Shown: in pieces, positions 24,142 through 30,911 of the stretch | Position numbering within the stretch: position 1 is the first letter of the stretch | Layout: the number at the start of each line of letters is the position of its first letter | Source: an uncultured Azospirillum sp. | Lineage (GTDB): Bacteria; Pseudomonadota; Alphaproteobacteria; Azospirillales; Azospirillaceae | Assembly: GCF_946480385.1 (NCBI RefSeq) | Contig: NZ_CAMLJP010000079.1 | Span: forward strand, 1 to 31,182 | Reading direction: 5' to 3' | DNA: 31,182 bases | Program-made: the position numbers and the translations under genes | Notes under the pieces: model-generated | What the model was told of the DNA's origin: nothing | What the model saw: only the letters and a program-made list of their open reading frames with translations | The model's database searches: none

Positions 24142-25121
24142 TGCGCGACCCCGCCGCTATCGAGCGCGCCCGATCCGTCCCGCTGTCCGAGGTCGCGGCC
24201 AAGCGCCTGCGGCTGGTCAAGGCCGGGCGCGAGTTCAAGGCCTGCTGCCCCTTTCATGACGAGAAGTCGCCGAGCTTCTTCATCAGCGACCGCAAGGGCT
24301 TTTTCCACTGCTTCGGCTGCGGGGCGCACGGCGATGTGATCGACCTGCTGCGCCGGCTGGACGGGCTGGACTTCGCCGCCGCGGTCGAGGCTCTGTCGGG
24401 CGAGCGCCCGGCGCTCCGCCGCAACACCGCCCTGGAGTTCGAGCGCCGCATGATGGCGGCCACCGAGGAATACACCGCCGCCGAGGGCAGGGGCTGGGAA
24501 CCGGATGAGGACGAGCGCGCCCGCATGGAGCATGCGCGCGCCATCTGGTTCAACGCCCGGCCCCTCGCCGGCACGGTCGCCGAGACCTATCTGCGCTGGC
24601 GCGGCATCCGCCTGCCGCTGCCGCCGACCCTGCGCTTCGCCCCGGCCCTGTGGCACGCCACCGCCCGGCGGGAGTTCCCGGCGCTGGTGGCGGCGATGCA
24701 GGACGGCGTCGGCACCATCACCGCGGTCCAGCGCATCTACCTGACGCCGGACGGGCGCGGGAAGCTGGACGTGAAGCCCCGCAAGAAGGGAAAGGGGCCG
24801 ATGCGCGACGGCGCCGTGCGGCTGGCGCGGCCGGGCAGGGTGCTGGGGCTGGCCGAGGGCATCGAGACGGCGCTGTCGGCCCGTCAGATCTACAGCCTGC
24901 CGGTCTGGTCGGCCAATGGCGCCGGCCGCATGCACAGCGTCGCCTTGCCGGACTGCGTCGAGCATGTGGTGGTGTTCGCCGATGCCGGGGAAACCGGCAT
25001 GGCCGCCGCCCAGCGGGCCGCCGACCTGTTCGCCGGCCGCGGGCTGCTGGTCGACATCGAGGCGCCGCTGGAAGGCGACTGGAACGACGCGCTGATGGCG
25101 CGCGGGGCGGTGGCGGCATGA
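24138..25121 (+). CDS. Phage primase: CHC2 zinc finger plus Toprim
   Basis: A 327-residue primase-like protein. The N-terminal CHC2 zinc finger (residues 33-66) has CCPFHDEKSPSFFISDRK and FFHCFGCGAHGDVIDLL with ligands Cys37, His40, Cys58 and Cys61. A helical linker follows. A Toprim-like domain (about 232-310) has GLAEGIETALSA with catalytic Glu240 and VVVFADAGETG with Asp282. The usual second Asp of the DxD motif is Gly284 here, so metal binding may be unusual. It synthesises primers or helps initiate phage replication with the helicase, whose ATG overlaps its stop as ATGA. The start is ATG at 24138 or 24141, both overlapping the previous stop. Confidence 0.88.
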   Translation: MMRDPAAIERARSVPLSEVAAKRLRLVKAGREFKACCPFHDEKSPSFFISDRKGFFHCFGCGAHGDVIDLLRRLDGLDFAAAVEALSGERPALRRNTALEFERRMMAATEEYTAAEGRGWEPDEDERARMEHARAIWFNARPLAGTVAETYLRWRGIRLPLPPTLRFAPALWHATARREFPALVAAMQDGVGTITAVQRIYLTPDGRGKLDVKPRKKGKGPMRDGAVRLARPGRVLGLAEGIETALSARQIYSLPVWSANGAGRMHSVALPDCVEHVVVFADAGETGMAAAQRAADLFAGRGLLVDIEAPLEGDWNDALMARGAVAA

Positions 25122-26263
25122 GCGTCGTCACCCCTCTGCGGACCCAGCGCCGCATCGAACCCTTCGAGATCGTCTATCCGTCGCAGTGGGCCGGCCAGAA
25201 GGCGCCGCCGCGCGATTGGGTGATCGACGGCGCAGCCCTGCGCGGGACGGTGTGCCTGTTCTCCGGCGACAGCGGGCTGGGCAAGTCGCTGCTGATGCAG
25301 CAGTTGCTGACCTGCGCGGCGCTGGGGCTGCCCTGGCTCGGCATGACCGTCGATCCCTGCAAGACCTACGGCATGTTCTGCGAGGACCCCATCGACGAGC
25401 TTCAGCGGCGGCAGGAGGACATCAACCGCTATCTGGGCGTCGATGCCGGTGACCTGGAACTGCGGATGGCGATGACCTCGCGGGTCGGCAAGGACAACGC
25501 GCTGATGCGCTTCAACCGTCGATCCGATCAGGGGGAAACCACACCGCTGTACGACCAGCTCCGCACCCATGTGCTGGACCAGGGCGCGCAGATCGTCGTG
25601 GTCGACACAGCCGCCCAAGTCTTCGACGGCGTGGAGATCAACCGCGGGCAGGTGACGATGTTCGTCAACGCGCTGGCCCGCATCGCCATGGAGATCAACG
25701 GCACCGTCATCCTGACTTCCCACCCCAGCACCCAGGGGATGCAGAGCGGCACCGGCACATCCGGCTCCACCGCCTGGAAGGCCACCGTGCGCTGCCACAT
25801 GTACCTGAAGCGGCCCAAGGGGTGGGACGAGGAGGACGAGGAGCAGGCGGACGACCGCGTGCTCAAGACCATGAAGTCGAACTACGGCAAGGCCGGCGCC
25901 GGGGTGAAGCTGCGCTGGGTGGAAGGCGTCTTCACGCCGATGGACACCCCGCAGCCGACCCGGAACGTGATCGACCGGATCGACGCCGACAACCGGCTGG
26001 TGGACGCCCTGCGCTATCTCGTCAAGCAGGGCAACCGGGTCGCCATGGACCCGAACAGCCGCACAGGATTTGCAAACCTCGCGCGCGGTCTGCCGTCCTG
26101 CAAGGACCTGAAATGGCAGTTCATCGCCGACGCGCAGGGGCGCCTCATCGACGCAGGGAAGATCGTCGCGGTGGAGATGGGGCCTCCCTCCCGCCGCTTC
26201 GTCTACCTTCGTACCCCCGATACCAAGTATCCGGGGGAAAGGGCGGGGGAAACCGGAGAATGA
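25118..26263 (+). CDS. RecA-fold replicative helicase/ATPase (RepA-like, AAA_25)
   Basis: A 381-residue ATPase. Walker A is SGDSGLGKS (49-57) and Walker B QIVVVDTA (158-165). LTSHPS (199-204) and GTSGSTAWKATVR (213-225) are typical of the RepA-like hexameric helicases that unwind plasmid and phage origins. The C-terminal 130 residues are likely a winged-helix or primase-contact region. There is no signal or membrane segment. The ATG at 25118 overlaps the primase stop (ATGA), so the two are made together. The frame open from 24650 is a shadow of the primase. An iteron-like repeat array lies 140 bp downstream. Confidence 0.88.
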   Translation: MSVVTPLRTQRRIEPFEIVYPSQWAGQKAPPRDWVIDGAALRGTVCLFSGDSGLGKSLLMQQLLTCAALGLPWLGMTVDPCKTYGMFCEDPIDELQRRQEDINRYLGVDAGDLELRMAMTSRVGKDNALMRFNRRSDQGETTPLYDQLRTHVLDQGAQIVVVDTAAQVFDGVEINRGQVTMFVNALARIAMEINGTVILTSHPSTQGMQSGTGTSGSTAWKATVRCHMYLKRPKGWDEEDEEQADDRVLKTMKSNYGKAGAGVKLRWVEGVFTPMDTPQPTRNVIDRIDADNRLVDALRYLVKQGNRVAMDPNSRTGFANLARGLPSCKDLKWQFIADAQGRLIDAGKIVAVEMGPPSRRFVYLRTPDTKYPGERAGETGE

Positions 26264-26403
26264 GCATCCCCGCTTCCGGCAGGACCGACCGATCTTCCAT
26301 GATTCCCGCTGCCGGGTTTCACCATACACATGCCGACCGCGACGTGTCCTTGGCCGTCCGGGCGTGTGCTGTTCGTGCCGAAAATAGGTCAGCAATGCTG
26401 CTT

Positions 26404-26526
26404 GTTCACCCCCTTCGCACCCCCTTCGCACGGGGGGTTCGCAGGGGGTTCGCACTCCCCTTCGCACCCCCTTCACAGGGGTTCGTACCCCCCTGTTCGC
26501 ACCCCCCTATCTCCCTGCGGGAGATA
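26404..26526. repeat. Iteron-like array and hairpin: candidate phage origin
   Basis: Nine degenerate units built on TTCGCA followed by runs of C or G begin at 26405, 26414, 26425, 26438, 26449, 26461, 26472, 26482 and 26496, mostly 9-13 bp apart, near one helical turn. Two units are changed to TTCACC/TTCACA and one to TTCGTA. C-tracts (left) and G-tracts (centre) can pair. Directly after is the perfect stem TATCTCCC-TGC-GGGAGATA (26508-26526). The block fills most of the 325-bp gap after the helicase gene; 26264-26400 holds nothing else I recognise. Confidence 0.65.
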
Positions 26527-26588
26527 TACGGGCGTAGGGCGCTATCGGCGCGCCCTGCCCGTACCAGCCGACGAGAGGACCGAATGCC

Positions 26589-26921
26589 ATGACGAATTCC
26601 CGTAAGCGTCCCATGCTGGCATCCGCCGGCCATCACGCCGACGGCGTGGTCGAGCTGTTCCGGCTCCAGAGCGAGTTGGAGGCCAAGGCCCGCGCCCTGC
26701 TGGCGAACCGGGAGCGGCTGGGGGCCGGCGGCGCCATGCCGGACGACCCGACCGAGACCGGTCTGCGGGCGGACATCCGCCGCATCGGCGAGCGGATCGA
26801 CGCGCTGGGCGGCACCGGGGTGATGGTGGACATCTGGGACGATCTCGACCGCACCGCCGGGCACCACGCCTCGACGGCGGTGGATCACGCCTGGCGCGGC
26901 ATTGGCGGTTGGGCTGCATGA
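26589..26921 (+). CDS. Phage protein of unknown function
   Basis: A 110-residue product, unrecognised. It is helical (DGVVELFRLQSELEAKARALLANRERLG, then LRADIRRIGERIDALGG), with a C-terminal HHASTAVDHAWRGIGGWAA. A GAGAGGA lies upstream of the ATG. Its stop overlaps the next ATG as ATGA. It is the first gene after the repeat array, in the direction of the replication genes. Confidence 0.7.
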   Translation: MTNSRKRPMLASAGHHADGVVELFRLQSELEAKARALLANRERLGAGGAMPDDPTETGLRADIRRIGERIDALGGTGVMVDIWDDLDRTAGHHASTAVDHAWRGIGGWAA

Positions 26922-27721
26922 CCGCTGCGACCGCTCCCGCCGGCTCTGGGCGGCGGCCCGCCAACGATGCCATGGCACCCGACACCCGTCAGCCGGTGGA
27001 CGTCGAGAGGCTGGCGATCTGGGCAATCCGCGACCAGAAGGCGGACCGCACCGGCGGCGCGCTGTTCGATCTGGAGGCCGCGCTCGACCATCCCGACCGG
27101 GAGCCGCAAGGCAGCAGCCGGGACGGCGTCGCCACGCTGATGCGCCGGCGGGAGACGGGTGGTTGCCGCATTGACGGTGGTGGGCCGATGCGGGGTGTCC
27201 AGCCCCGCGTCCACCCGGATGCCGAGGCGGTGGTCGACGCGATCCGCGCCATTCCAGATTGGCGTCAGCGCGGGCTGGTGTTCGAATACGCCCAGCTCGG
27301 CGACCGGCCGGACTGGTCCAACGGCGACCAGATGCTGGTCCCCGTCCCGGTGCCCGAAAGCCGTCGCGGAGCAGTGCGTCACGTCGTCCGGGCGGAGTGG
27401 GTCGACCTGCCGCTGCAATCGGTGCTGCTGGCCGATCTGCGGCGCCGCGGCGTGCCGATCCTCGACCGCTACGGCCGGCGGCGGTTCCCGTCGCAGGAGC
27501 CGGGCTTCGCCTACCGCATCACCGATGACGGCGGGCGTCAGGTGGCCGTGCGCTGGTGCCCGGTGGAGCCGTATCCGTCGGACGCTTGGATCGCCAACAT
27601 GAACGCCATTTATGCGGCGTGGCATGCGGGGATGATGGCGCTTGAGCGGGGGCTGCGGCGCGTGGTGTTGCGGGATCACCGACTCGTCGGGTTCTGTGTG
27701 CCGGCGGAGCCATGGACTTGA
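26918..27721 (+). CDS. Phage protein of unknown function
   Basis: A 267-residue product with no family that I recognise. The N-terminal 35 residues are low in complexity. Later segments include FEYAQLGDRPDWSNGDQMLVPVPVPESRR, VVRAEWVDLPLQSVLLADLRRRGVPILDRYGRRRF (beta-rich) and the helical tail WIANMNAIYAAWHAGMMALERGLR. There is no obvious catalytic motif. The ATG at 26918 is coupled to the previous gene; the in-frame ATG at 26909 is less likely. It is the last gene of the rightward early block. Confidence 0.7.
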   Translation: MTAATAPAGSGRRPANDAMAPDTRQPVDVERLAIWAIRDQKADRTGGALFDLEAALDHPDREPQGSSRDGVATLMRRRETGGCRIDGGGPMRGVQPRVHPDAEAVVDAIRAIPDWRQRGLVFEYAQLGDRPDWSNGDQMLVPVPVPESRRGAVRHVVRAEWVDLPLQSVLLADLRRRGVPILDRYGRRRFPSQEPGFAYRITDDGGRQVAVRWCPVEPYPSDAWIANMNAIYAAWHAGMMALERGLRRVVLRDHRLVGFCVPAEPWT

Positions 27722-28036
27722 TGGGGGAGAATAGGCTCAAAAAGGCAGCTGCGGTGACGAGAATAAAGAGGCCCACCTCGGGAGAAGGAGGCGGGCCTGA
27801 GTGGACAATTAGCGCTCTCTCAGCGCGTGACGATTAGGAAGCAGATGGTTTAGTGACGCAACGATAAATGCCTCCTCGATGGTGCGGCTAAGGGATTGGC
27901 AGGTATGTGAAACTGTCGGAATTGCACTGCTGATTGGTACAAAAGCCCGCTGGCCGGACAGCATGGCTATAACCGGCGGCGCGGTCGGGATGGTGGAGTG
28001 GCCACCACCCGCGCCGCACGCATGGAGGGCAAGAGG
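27722..28036. other. Gap without a confident gene
   Basis: It contains a GC-rich hairpin (see 27769-27798), a small GCGC stem near 27812, and a GGTGG...CCACC stem near 27990-28008 just before the 24-residue peptide gene. A 50-codon leftward frame from an ATG near 27964 has neither a ribosome site nor the codon bias of its neighbours, and I do not call it. Confidence 0.4.
27769..27798. terminator. Hairpin after early block
   Basis: AGGCCC-A-CCT paired with AGG-C-GGGCCT across a short loop. Leftward it is followed by CTTTATTCT; rightward there is no T-tract. It lies 48 bp after the stop at 27721 and could end transcription in either direction. Confidence 0.45.
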
Positions 28037-28111
28037 ATGAATCAGATCCTCACTCTCCTGATCCTGCTGTTGCAGGTTCTCAAGGCTGTCCTTGATTACC
28101 TGAACCGCTGA
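28037..28111 (+). CDS. 24-residue hydrophobic peptide
   Basis: The frame ATG at 28037 to TGA at 28111 encodes a 24-residue, almost continuous hydrophobic helix (NQILTLLILLLQVLKAVLDY) with a polar C-terminus LNR. GGAGGG lies eight bases upstream of the ATG, the best ribosome site in the region. Such peptides include type I toxins and small membrane regulators. A stem-loop (GGTGG...CCACC) lies upstream. No antisense RNA is visible by eye. Confidence 0.5.
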   Translation: MNQILTLLILLLQVLKAVLDYLNR

Positions 28112-28190
28112 TCGGGCGGGCGGGCGTGTCGGGGCGGCAACCCCGGCGCGCCTACCCCGAAGATAGGGCGAATCCACCACACCGGCAACG

Positions 28191-28208
28191 ATAAGCGATA
28201 TCGCTTAT
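28191..28208. repeat. 18-bp perfect palindrome
   Basis: ATAAGCGATATCGCTTAT is a perfect dyad without a loop, typical of a dimeric DNA-binding protein site rather than a terminator. It lies 4 bp beyond the stop of the leftward gene at 28213. Confidence 0.6.
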
Positions 28209-28212
28209 AGGC

Positions 28213-28428
28213 TCATTCGCTGTAGCGGTCGTGGGAGTCCTGTCGGATTTCCTGCATGGTCAGTTCCCCAAACCACCGCCGCGGATTACCGCACATCCAA
28301 CAGCTACAGGAGGCGAGGTTGTCGGCGAGCCGCTGATGGCGCTGGCCGGGATAGAACCGTTTCGCCCGTGCGAGCATCCGCGCCCGCTCCTGTCGACGAC
28401 GGGCGCGCTTCATGTCCTTGAACATCAT
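28213..28428 (-). CDS. Small Cys-rich phage protein (CSCWMCGNPR motif)
   Basis: A 71-residue basic protein. The N-terminus is Arg-rich (KRARRRQERARMLARAKRFY). The motif SCSCWMCGNPRRWFGELTMQE (about 46-66) has three Cys, CxC-x2-C, and looks like a small metal-binding knuckle. Short proteins with this motif recur in phages and bacteria of this class as uncharacterised genes. The start is ATGATG at 28428/28425 with GAGAGG immediately upstream. The frame open to 28518 overlaps doc and is rejected. Function unknown; nucleic-acid binding is plausible. Confidence 0.75.
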   Translation of the reverse strand: MMFKDMKRARRRQERARMLARAKRFYPGQRHQRLADNLASCSCWMCGNPRRWFGELTMQEIRQDSHDRYSE

Positions 28429-28486
28429 GCCTCTCAAGCACAACGCCCCGGTGCGCCCTGCCCAACGGCGGGCAGCGCTGCCGGGG

Positions 28487-28888
28487 CTATGTCGGCTTGA
28501 TCGGCTGGAGGTGATCACTCATCAGGTCTGCCAACTTGTCCTCATCAATGCGGCCTTCGATCAGGGCCACGATCCAATGGCCGAGTTCCTCGTTATCCTC
28601 GGCGACCCATTCGTAGCCGTTGAAATCGAGGAACAGCAAAGCAGAGGTGGCCGCCGTCCGCTTGTTGCCCTGCTCGAAGCAATGGTTCTGCGCGATGCCA
28701 TGCAGGAGCGCCACGGCGAGGCGGACAACGTTGGTCTCACCGTAGGTCCAGCGGTTGATCGGCTTGGCTGCGGCGCTTTCTAAAAGTCCCCGATCACGGG
28801 TGAAATGCGTCTCGCCGGTCTCCTCCACCTCTCGCCGGTTGATGGCTTCGAGGTCGTCCGGCATCAGCCAGAGCGGCTCACTTGGCAA
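28487..28888 (-). CDS. doc: Doc-family toxin (Fic fold)
   Basis: A 133-residue toxin of the Fic/Doc family. Doc phosphorylates elongation factor Tu and stops translation. The catalytic motif HCFEQGNKRTAATSALLFLDFNG (69-91) has His69, Phe71, Gly74, Asn75, Lys76 and Arg77 in place. The N-terminal EPLWLMPDDLEAINRREVEE and RDRGLLESAAAKP segments are standard. The start appears to be a TTG at 28888, which overlaps the upstream antitoxin gene by 11 bp; a later ATG at 28864 would cut off a conserved strand. Cys70 replaces the common Pro or Ala. It appears active. Confidence 0.9.
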   Translation of the reverse strand: MPSEPLWLMPDDLEAINRREVEETGETHFTRDRGLLESAAAKPINRWTYGETNVVRLAVALLHGIAQNHCFEQGNKRTAATSALLFLDFNGYEWVAEDNEELGHWIVALIEGRIDEDKLADLMSDHLQPIKPT

Positions 28889-29072
28889 GGTAGGCGCGCG
28901 TCTTCGAAATCTTGCCCATCACCTTCGTCAGGCGCTCGTCGAAATCGGCCTTGCTGGTGGCGGGCTTCGGTTCAAACGCGGAAACGGCGGGATTGGCAGA
29001 CTTGCCTGTTGCCGGAAGCTCCGTCATGAAGTTCGCACGGAGCATGTCATCCTTCGGCTTGCGAACAGCCAT
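28878..29072 (-). CDS. Putative antitoxin partner of Doc
   Basis: A 64-residue basic protein with no Phd-type domain visible. The N-terminal half is loosely structured (AVRKPKDDMLRANFMTELPATGK); the C-terminal half is helical (SKADFDERLTKVMGKISKTRAYLAK). The ATG at 29072 has AGGAG at 8 bases. It overlaps doc by 11 bp, and a 20-bp palindrome lies upstream, so it is probably the antitoxin and autorepressor. A C-terminal helix that blocks the Fic active site, as in Phd, is plausible. Antitoxin identity rests on position. Confidence 0.65.
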   Translation of the reverse strand: MAVRKPKDDMLRANFMTELPATGKSANPAVSAFEPKPATSKADFDERLTKVMGKISKTRAYLAK

Positions 29073-29094
29073 AACGCAATCTCCTACGCGTCGG

Positions 29095-29147
29095 GTTTGC
29101 ACATGCGTGCAAACATCGAAGTTACTTTAACACATTGCTGTTTCCAA
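29095..29147 (-). promoter_or_regulatory. Promoter and palindromic operator of the doc operon
   Basis: Reading leftward: TTGGAA (plus 29142-29147), a 17-bp spacer, TAACTT (plus 29119-29124), then GTTTGCAC / GTGCAAAC with a 4-base centre (29095-29114) over the expected start of transcription, 23 bp before the antitoxin ATG. Autorepression by antitoxin or toxin-antitoxin complex is the obvious reading. Confidence 0.65.
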
Positions 29148-29156
29148 CGTCACGGC

Positions 29157-29270
29157 TCAGCGGTCAGTCGCCTTTTCCATGTCGTCGAGCGTCACCATCA
29201 GCGTGAGAGGGGCAACGGGCGACGGTGCGAAGCCGTTCCCTTGGTCGGTGATGCCCGGCGACGGCGTCAC
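29157..29270 (-). pseudogene. tacT-type GNAT toxin, internally deleted remnant
   Basis: A 37-residue frame starting at a GTG (29270) that overlaps the antitoxin stop as GTGA, where a TacT acetyltransferase gene normally starts. The first 9 or so residues (TPSPGITDQ) resemble a TacT N-terminus. The rest (GFAPSPVAPLTLMVTLDD) resembles the conserved C-terminal strand of these GNAT toxins. The roughly 130 residues between, with the acetyl-CoA-binding core, are missing and the two ends are joined in frame. The product cannot be an acetyltransferase. The antitoxin gene is intact. Family assignment is from the motif only. Confidence 0.65.
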
Positions 29271-29554
29271 TTCTCCCACGGGGCTTTCCCGGCCATCAAA
29301 GCGCGGAGCTTGTCGATGTCGCCGACGGGTTCGTCCAGCATTTCCAGAAACCGCTTATGGCTGGCGTCGTCTAGGTAGAACACCCGCTGGTCCAGCAGCA
29401 CGCCCTCGGCCGCGCGGAAGGCGGCTTCGATAACGAACTCGGTACGCGTCTTGCCGACCAACTTGGCGGCGCGGTCGATCACATCTCGCTTGTTCGGCGG
29501 CACCCGCATACTGATCGTGTTGGATACCGGGTCCGCATCGTTTTCTCTCGGCAT
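29267..29554 (-). CDS. TacA-type antitoxin (DUF1778, ribbon-helix-helix)
   Basis: A 95-residue antitoxin. The RHH domain spans residues 13-55: strand TISMRVPP, helix KRDVIDRAAKLVGK and helix RTEFVIEAAFRAAEGVLL. The C-terminal toxin-binding tail is FYLDDASHKRFLEMLDEP and ends LMAGKAPWEK, typical of TacA. It would bind its promoter and neutralise a TacT acetyltransferase. The ATG at 29554 has GGAG at nine bases. The toxin gene downstream survives only as its two ends, so the antitoxin is an orphan unless it acts on another toxin. Confidence 0.9.
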   Translation of the reverse strand: MPRENDADPVSNTISMRVPPNKRDVIDRAAKLVGKTRTEFVIEAAFRAAEGVLLDQRVFYLDDASHKRFLEMLDEPVGDIDKLRALMAGKAPWEK

Positions 29555-29791
29555 TCACCCGATCTCCAGGCAAGGGAGCCGCCGGTGCTCACGGCTCGGT
29601 GCGTTGGCGCAATGTATGTGGCGGTCGGTTCGACAGCGTCAACACACCGCGAACTCCTGGCATCTGGAGCGCGGCAGGACGTTCGAACACATGGTGACCG
29701 TCCAAGCCGGCAAAATCGATTGGTTAAGGTTTCTTAAAGGATTTCCCTGCAATAGTTGACGCCGTGCACCGCTTGAGGTGTGACTGAAACC

Positions 29792-29830
29792 AACCCCGCC
29801 GGAGGAATCCGCTGCGGGGTTTTGTTGTTT
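29792..29830 (+). terminator. Rho-independent terminator before late genes
   Basis: An 8-bp perfect stem AACCCCGC / GCGGGGTT (29792-29799 with 29814-29821) and the T-rich tail TTTTGTTGTTT. No rightward gene ends before it; upstream to 29555 I see no gene on the plus strand. It therefore acts on a short transcript from a nearby promoter, as an attenuator or antitermination target, 17 bp before the membrane-protein gene. Confidence 0.8.
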
Positions 29831-29846
29831 CTGGAGTTTCGCCACG

Positions 29847-30170
29847 ATGGACACTCTTCCGCTCCCCGACGTCGGCGACACGCTCGCTCGCATCGCTATC
29901 CTGTCGCCGGCCGCTCAGATCACGGCGCTGCTGGTGATCGGCTGTGTGGTGGGACTCTGGATTTGGTCCCGTCGGCCGCTGCCGGGCCCCGATGCCGCCA
30001 CGGTGGTGGAAGCCCTGCGGGTTACAGCTCAGGCGCAGGCGGAGACATCGGCCAGCATGACGGCCATCGTTCAGCAGAACGAGCGGATCGCCGAGGACGT
30101 TAAGGCGGTGGTGTCGGAGGTGCGCAGCCTGACGCAGCTCGTGATCAAGAGTCTGAAGCCGACGGCGTGA
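29847..30170 (+). CDS. Small one-helix membrane protein of the phage
   Basis: A 107-residue product. Residues 21-41 are a transmembrane helix (AAQITALLVIGCVVGLWIW) followed by a positive RR. Residues 50-107 are a soluble amphipathic helix (VVEALRVTAQAQAETSASMTAIVQQNERIAEDVKAVVSEVRSLT), probably a coiled coil. It fits a holin-like, spanin-like or small scaffold role, but there is no lysis gene beside it, so the function is open. The ATG at 29847 has TGGAG upstream. Confidence 0.7.
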   Translation: MDTLPLPDVGDTLARIAILSPAAQITALLVIGCVVGLWIWSRRPLPGPDAATVVEALRVTAQAQAETSASMTAIVQQNERIAEDVKAVVSEVRSLTQLVIKSLKPTA

Positions 30171-30268
30171 TTATGGACCTGTTGAGCATCCCGTCTGATG
30201 TGCTCTCCCAGATGATCGCAGTTGTCGAGGCAGTTCACTTGGATGTGCTTCGACGGGCACGGCACCTC

Positions 30269-30775
30269 TCAGGTTCGCAGCATGTGCCGACCGCGCGGAA
30301 CTCGACCGCGCTTCAGTCCAACTGCGGCCGGATCGATGCTGAGCGCGGAACAAGCAAATCGGTAGGAGAGTGACAGCAGGCCGAGCGAAAAGAGCGGATC
30401 TTGTGATCGATTAAGGAAGTCATCGTAGGGGCTTAAGGAGCCGACAACCCTTCTCCAGAGAAGAGGATCATCCAGGAACATCAGGTTCATGCCCCAAGCG
30501 CCGAACTGCCGGCGAGCCAGCCCATCGCTGGACAGCAGAAGATCAACGTGATGGTGTCGGTCGTCGGCAGTGATCCTACGAAAGATTGAGTTAACCGCCT
30601 CTTCAGGCCCCTCCAAAGTCTGAAGGAACACTCCACCACATTCAATCATGAAACCTGTGACGTTTGAGCTTCTGTTGTATCTTGCAGACGACACGCATAT
30701 AACCTGCATATCGGTGTATGACATAATAGATTTTAGCTCGCTCCTGAAAGTATAAAATATCATGTATATCTCCAT
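30269..30775 (-). CDS. BLUF-domain blue-light photoreceptor
   Basis: A 168-residue flavin photoreceptor. Residues 1-100 align with short BLUF proteins such as PixD. Tyr8 in IYMIFY, Asn34 in RYNRSSNVTGFMI, and Gln52 in FLQTLEGPEEAVNSIF, the residues that hydrogen-bond FAD and switch in light, are all present, as are Trp94 and Met96 in FGAWGM. Asn31 of PixD is Tyr33 here. The C-terminal 65 residues are helical and basic at the end. The ATG at 30775 gives the right spacing to Tyr8; an internal ATG at 30763 has a better ribosome site but loses it. It is AT-rich, reads opposite to the phage genes and has no effector domain. Confidence 0.85.
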   Translation of the reverse strand: MEIYMIFYTFRSELKSIMSYTDMQVICVSSARYNRSSNVTGFMIECGGVFLQTLEGPEEAVNSIFRRITADDRHHHVDLLLSSDGLARRQFGAWGMNLMFLDDPLLWRRVVGSLSPYDDFLNRSQDPLFSLGLLSLSYRFACSALSIDPAAVGLKRGRVPRGRHMLRT

Positions 30776-30911
30776 AGTTCCGCATTTCTTCTGATTGAGT
30801 GCGGGTTCTGTGAGAGAGCATAAGATTATGATGGTGGTAAGTTTTGTCACCGATCAAAATGCTTCGAATAATTTCTTCGTTGTAACAGAGATGAAATCCA
30901 GTGGGGTGACA

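Noticed and set aside
24890..26476. 528-codon minus-strand frame opposite the helicase
   Set aside because: The opposite strand encodes Walker A and B motifs and is coupled to the primase; the minus product is low in complexity.
26404..26507. CRISPR array
   Set aside because: The repeats are 6-10 bp at 9-14 bp spacing with no unique spacers, and no cas gene is near.
27809..28180. 123-codon minus-strand frame
   Set aside because: Unbiased codons, no ribosome site, and it covers the 24-residue peptide gene and a hairpin region.
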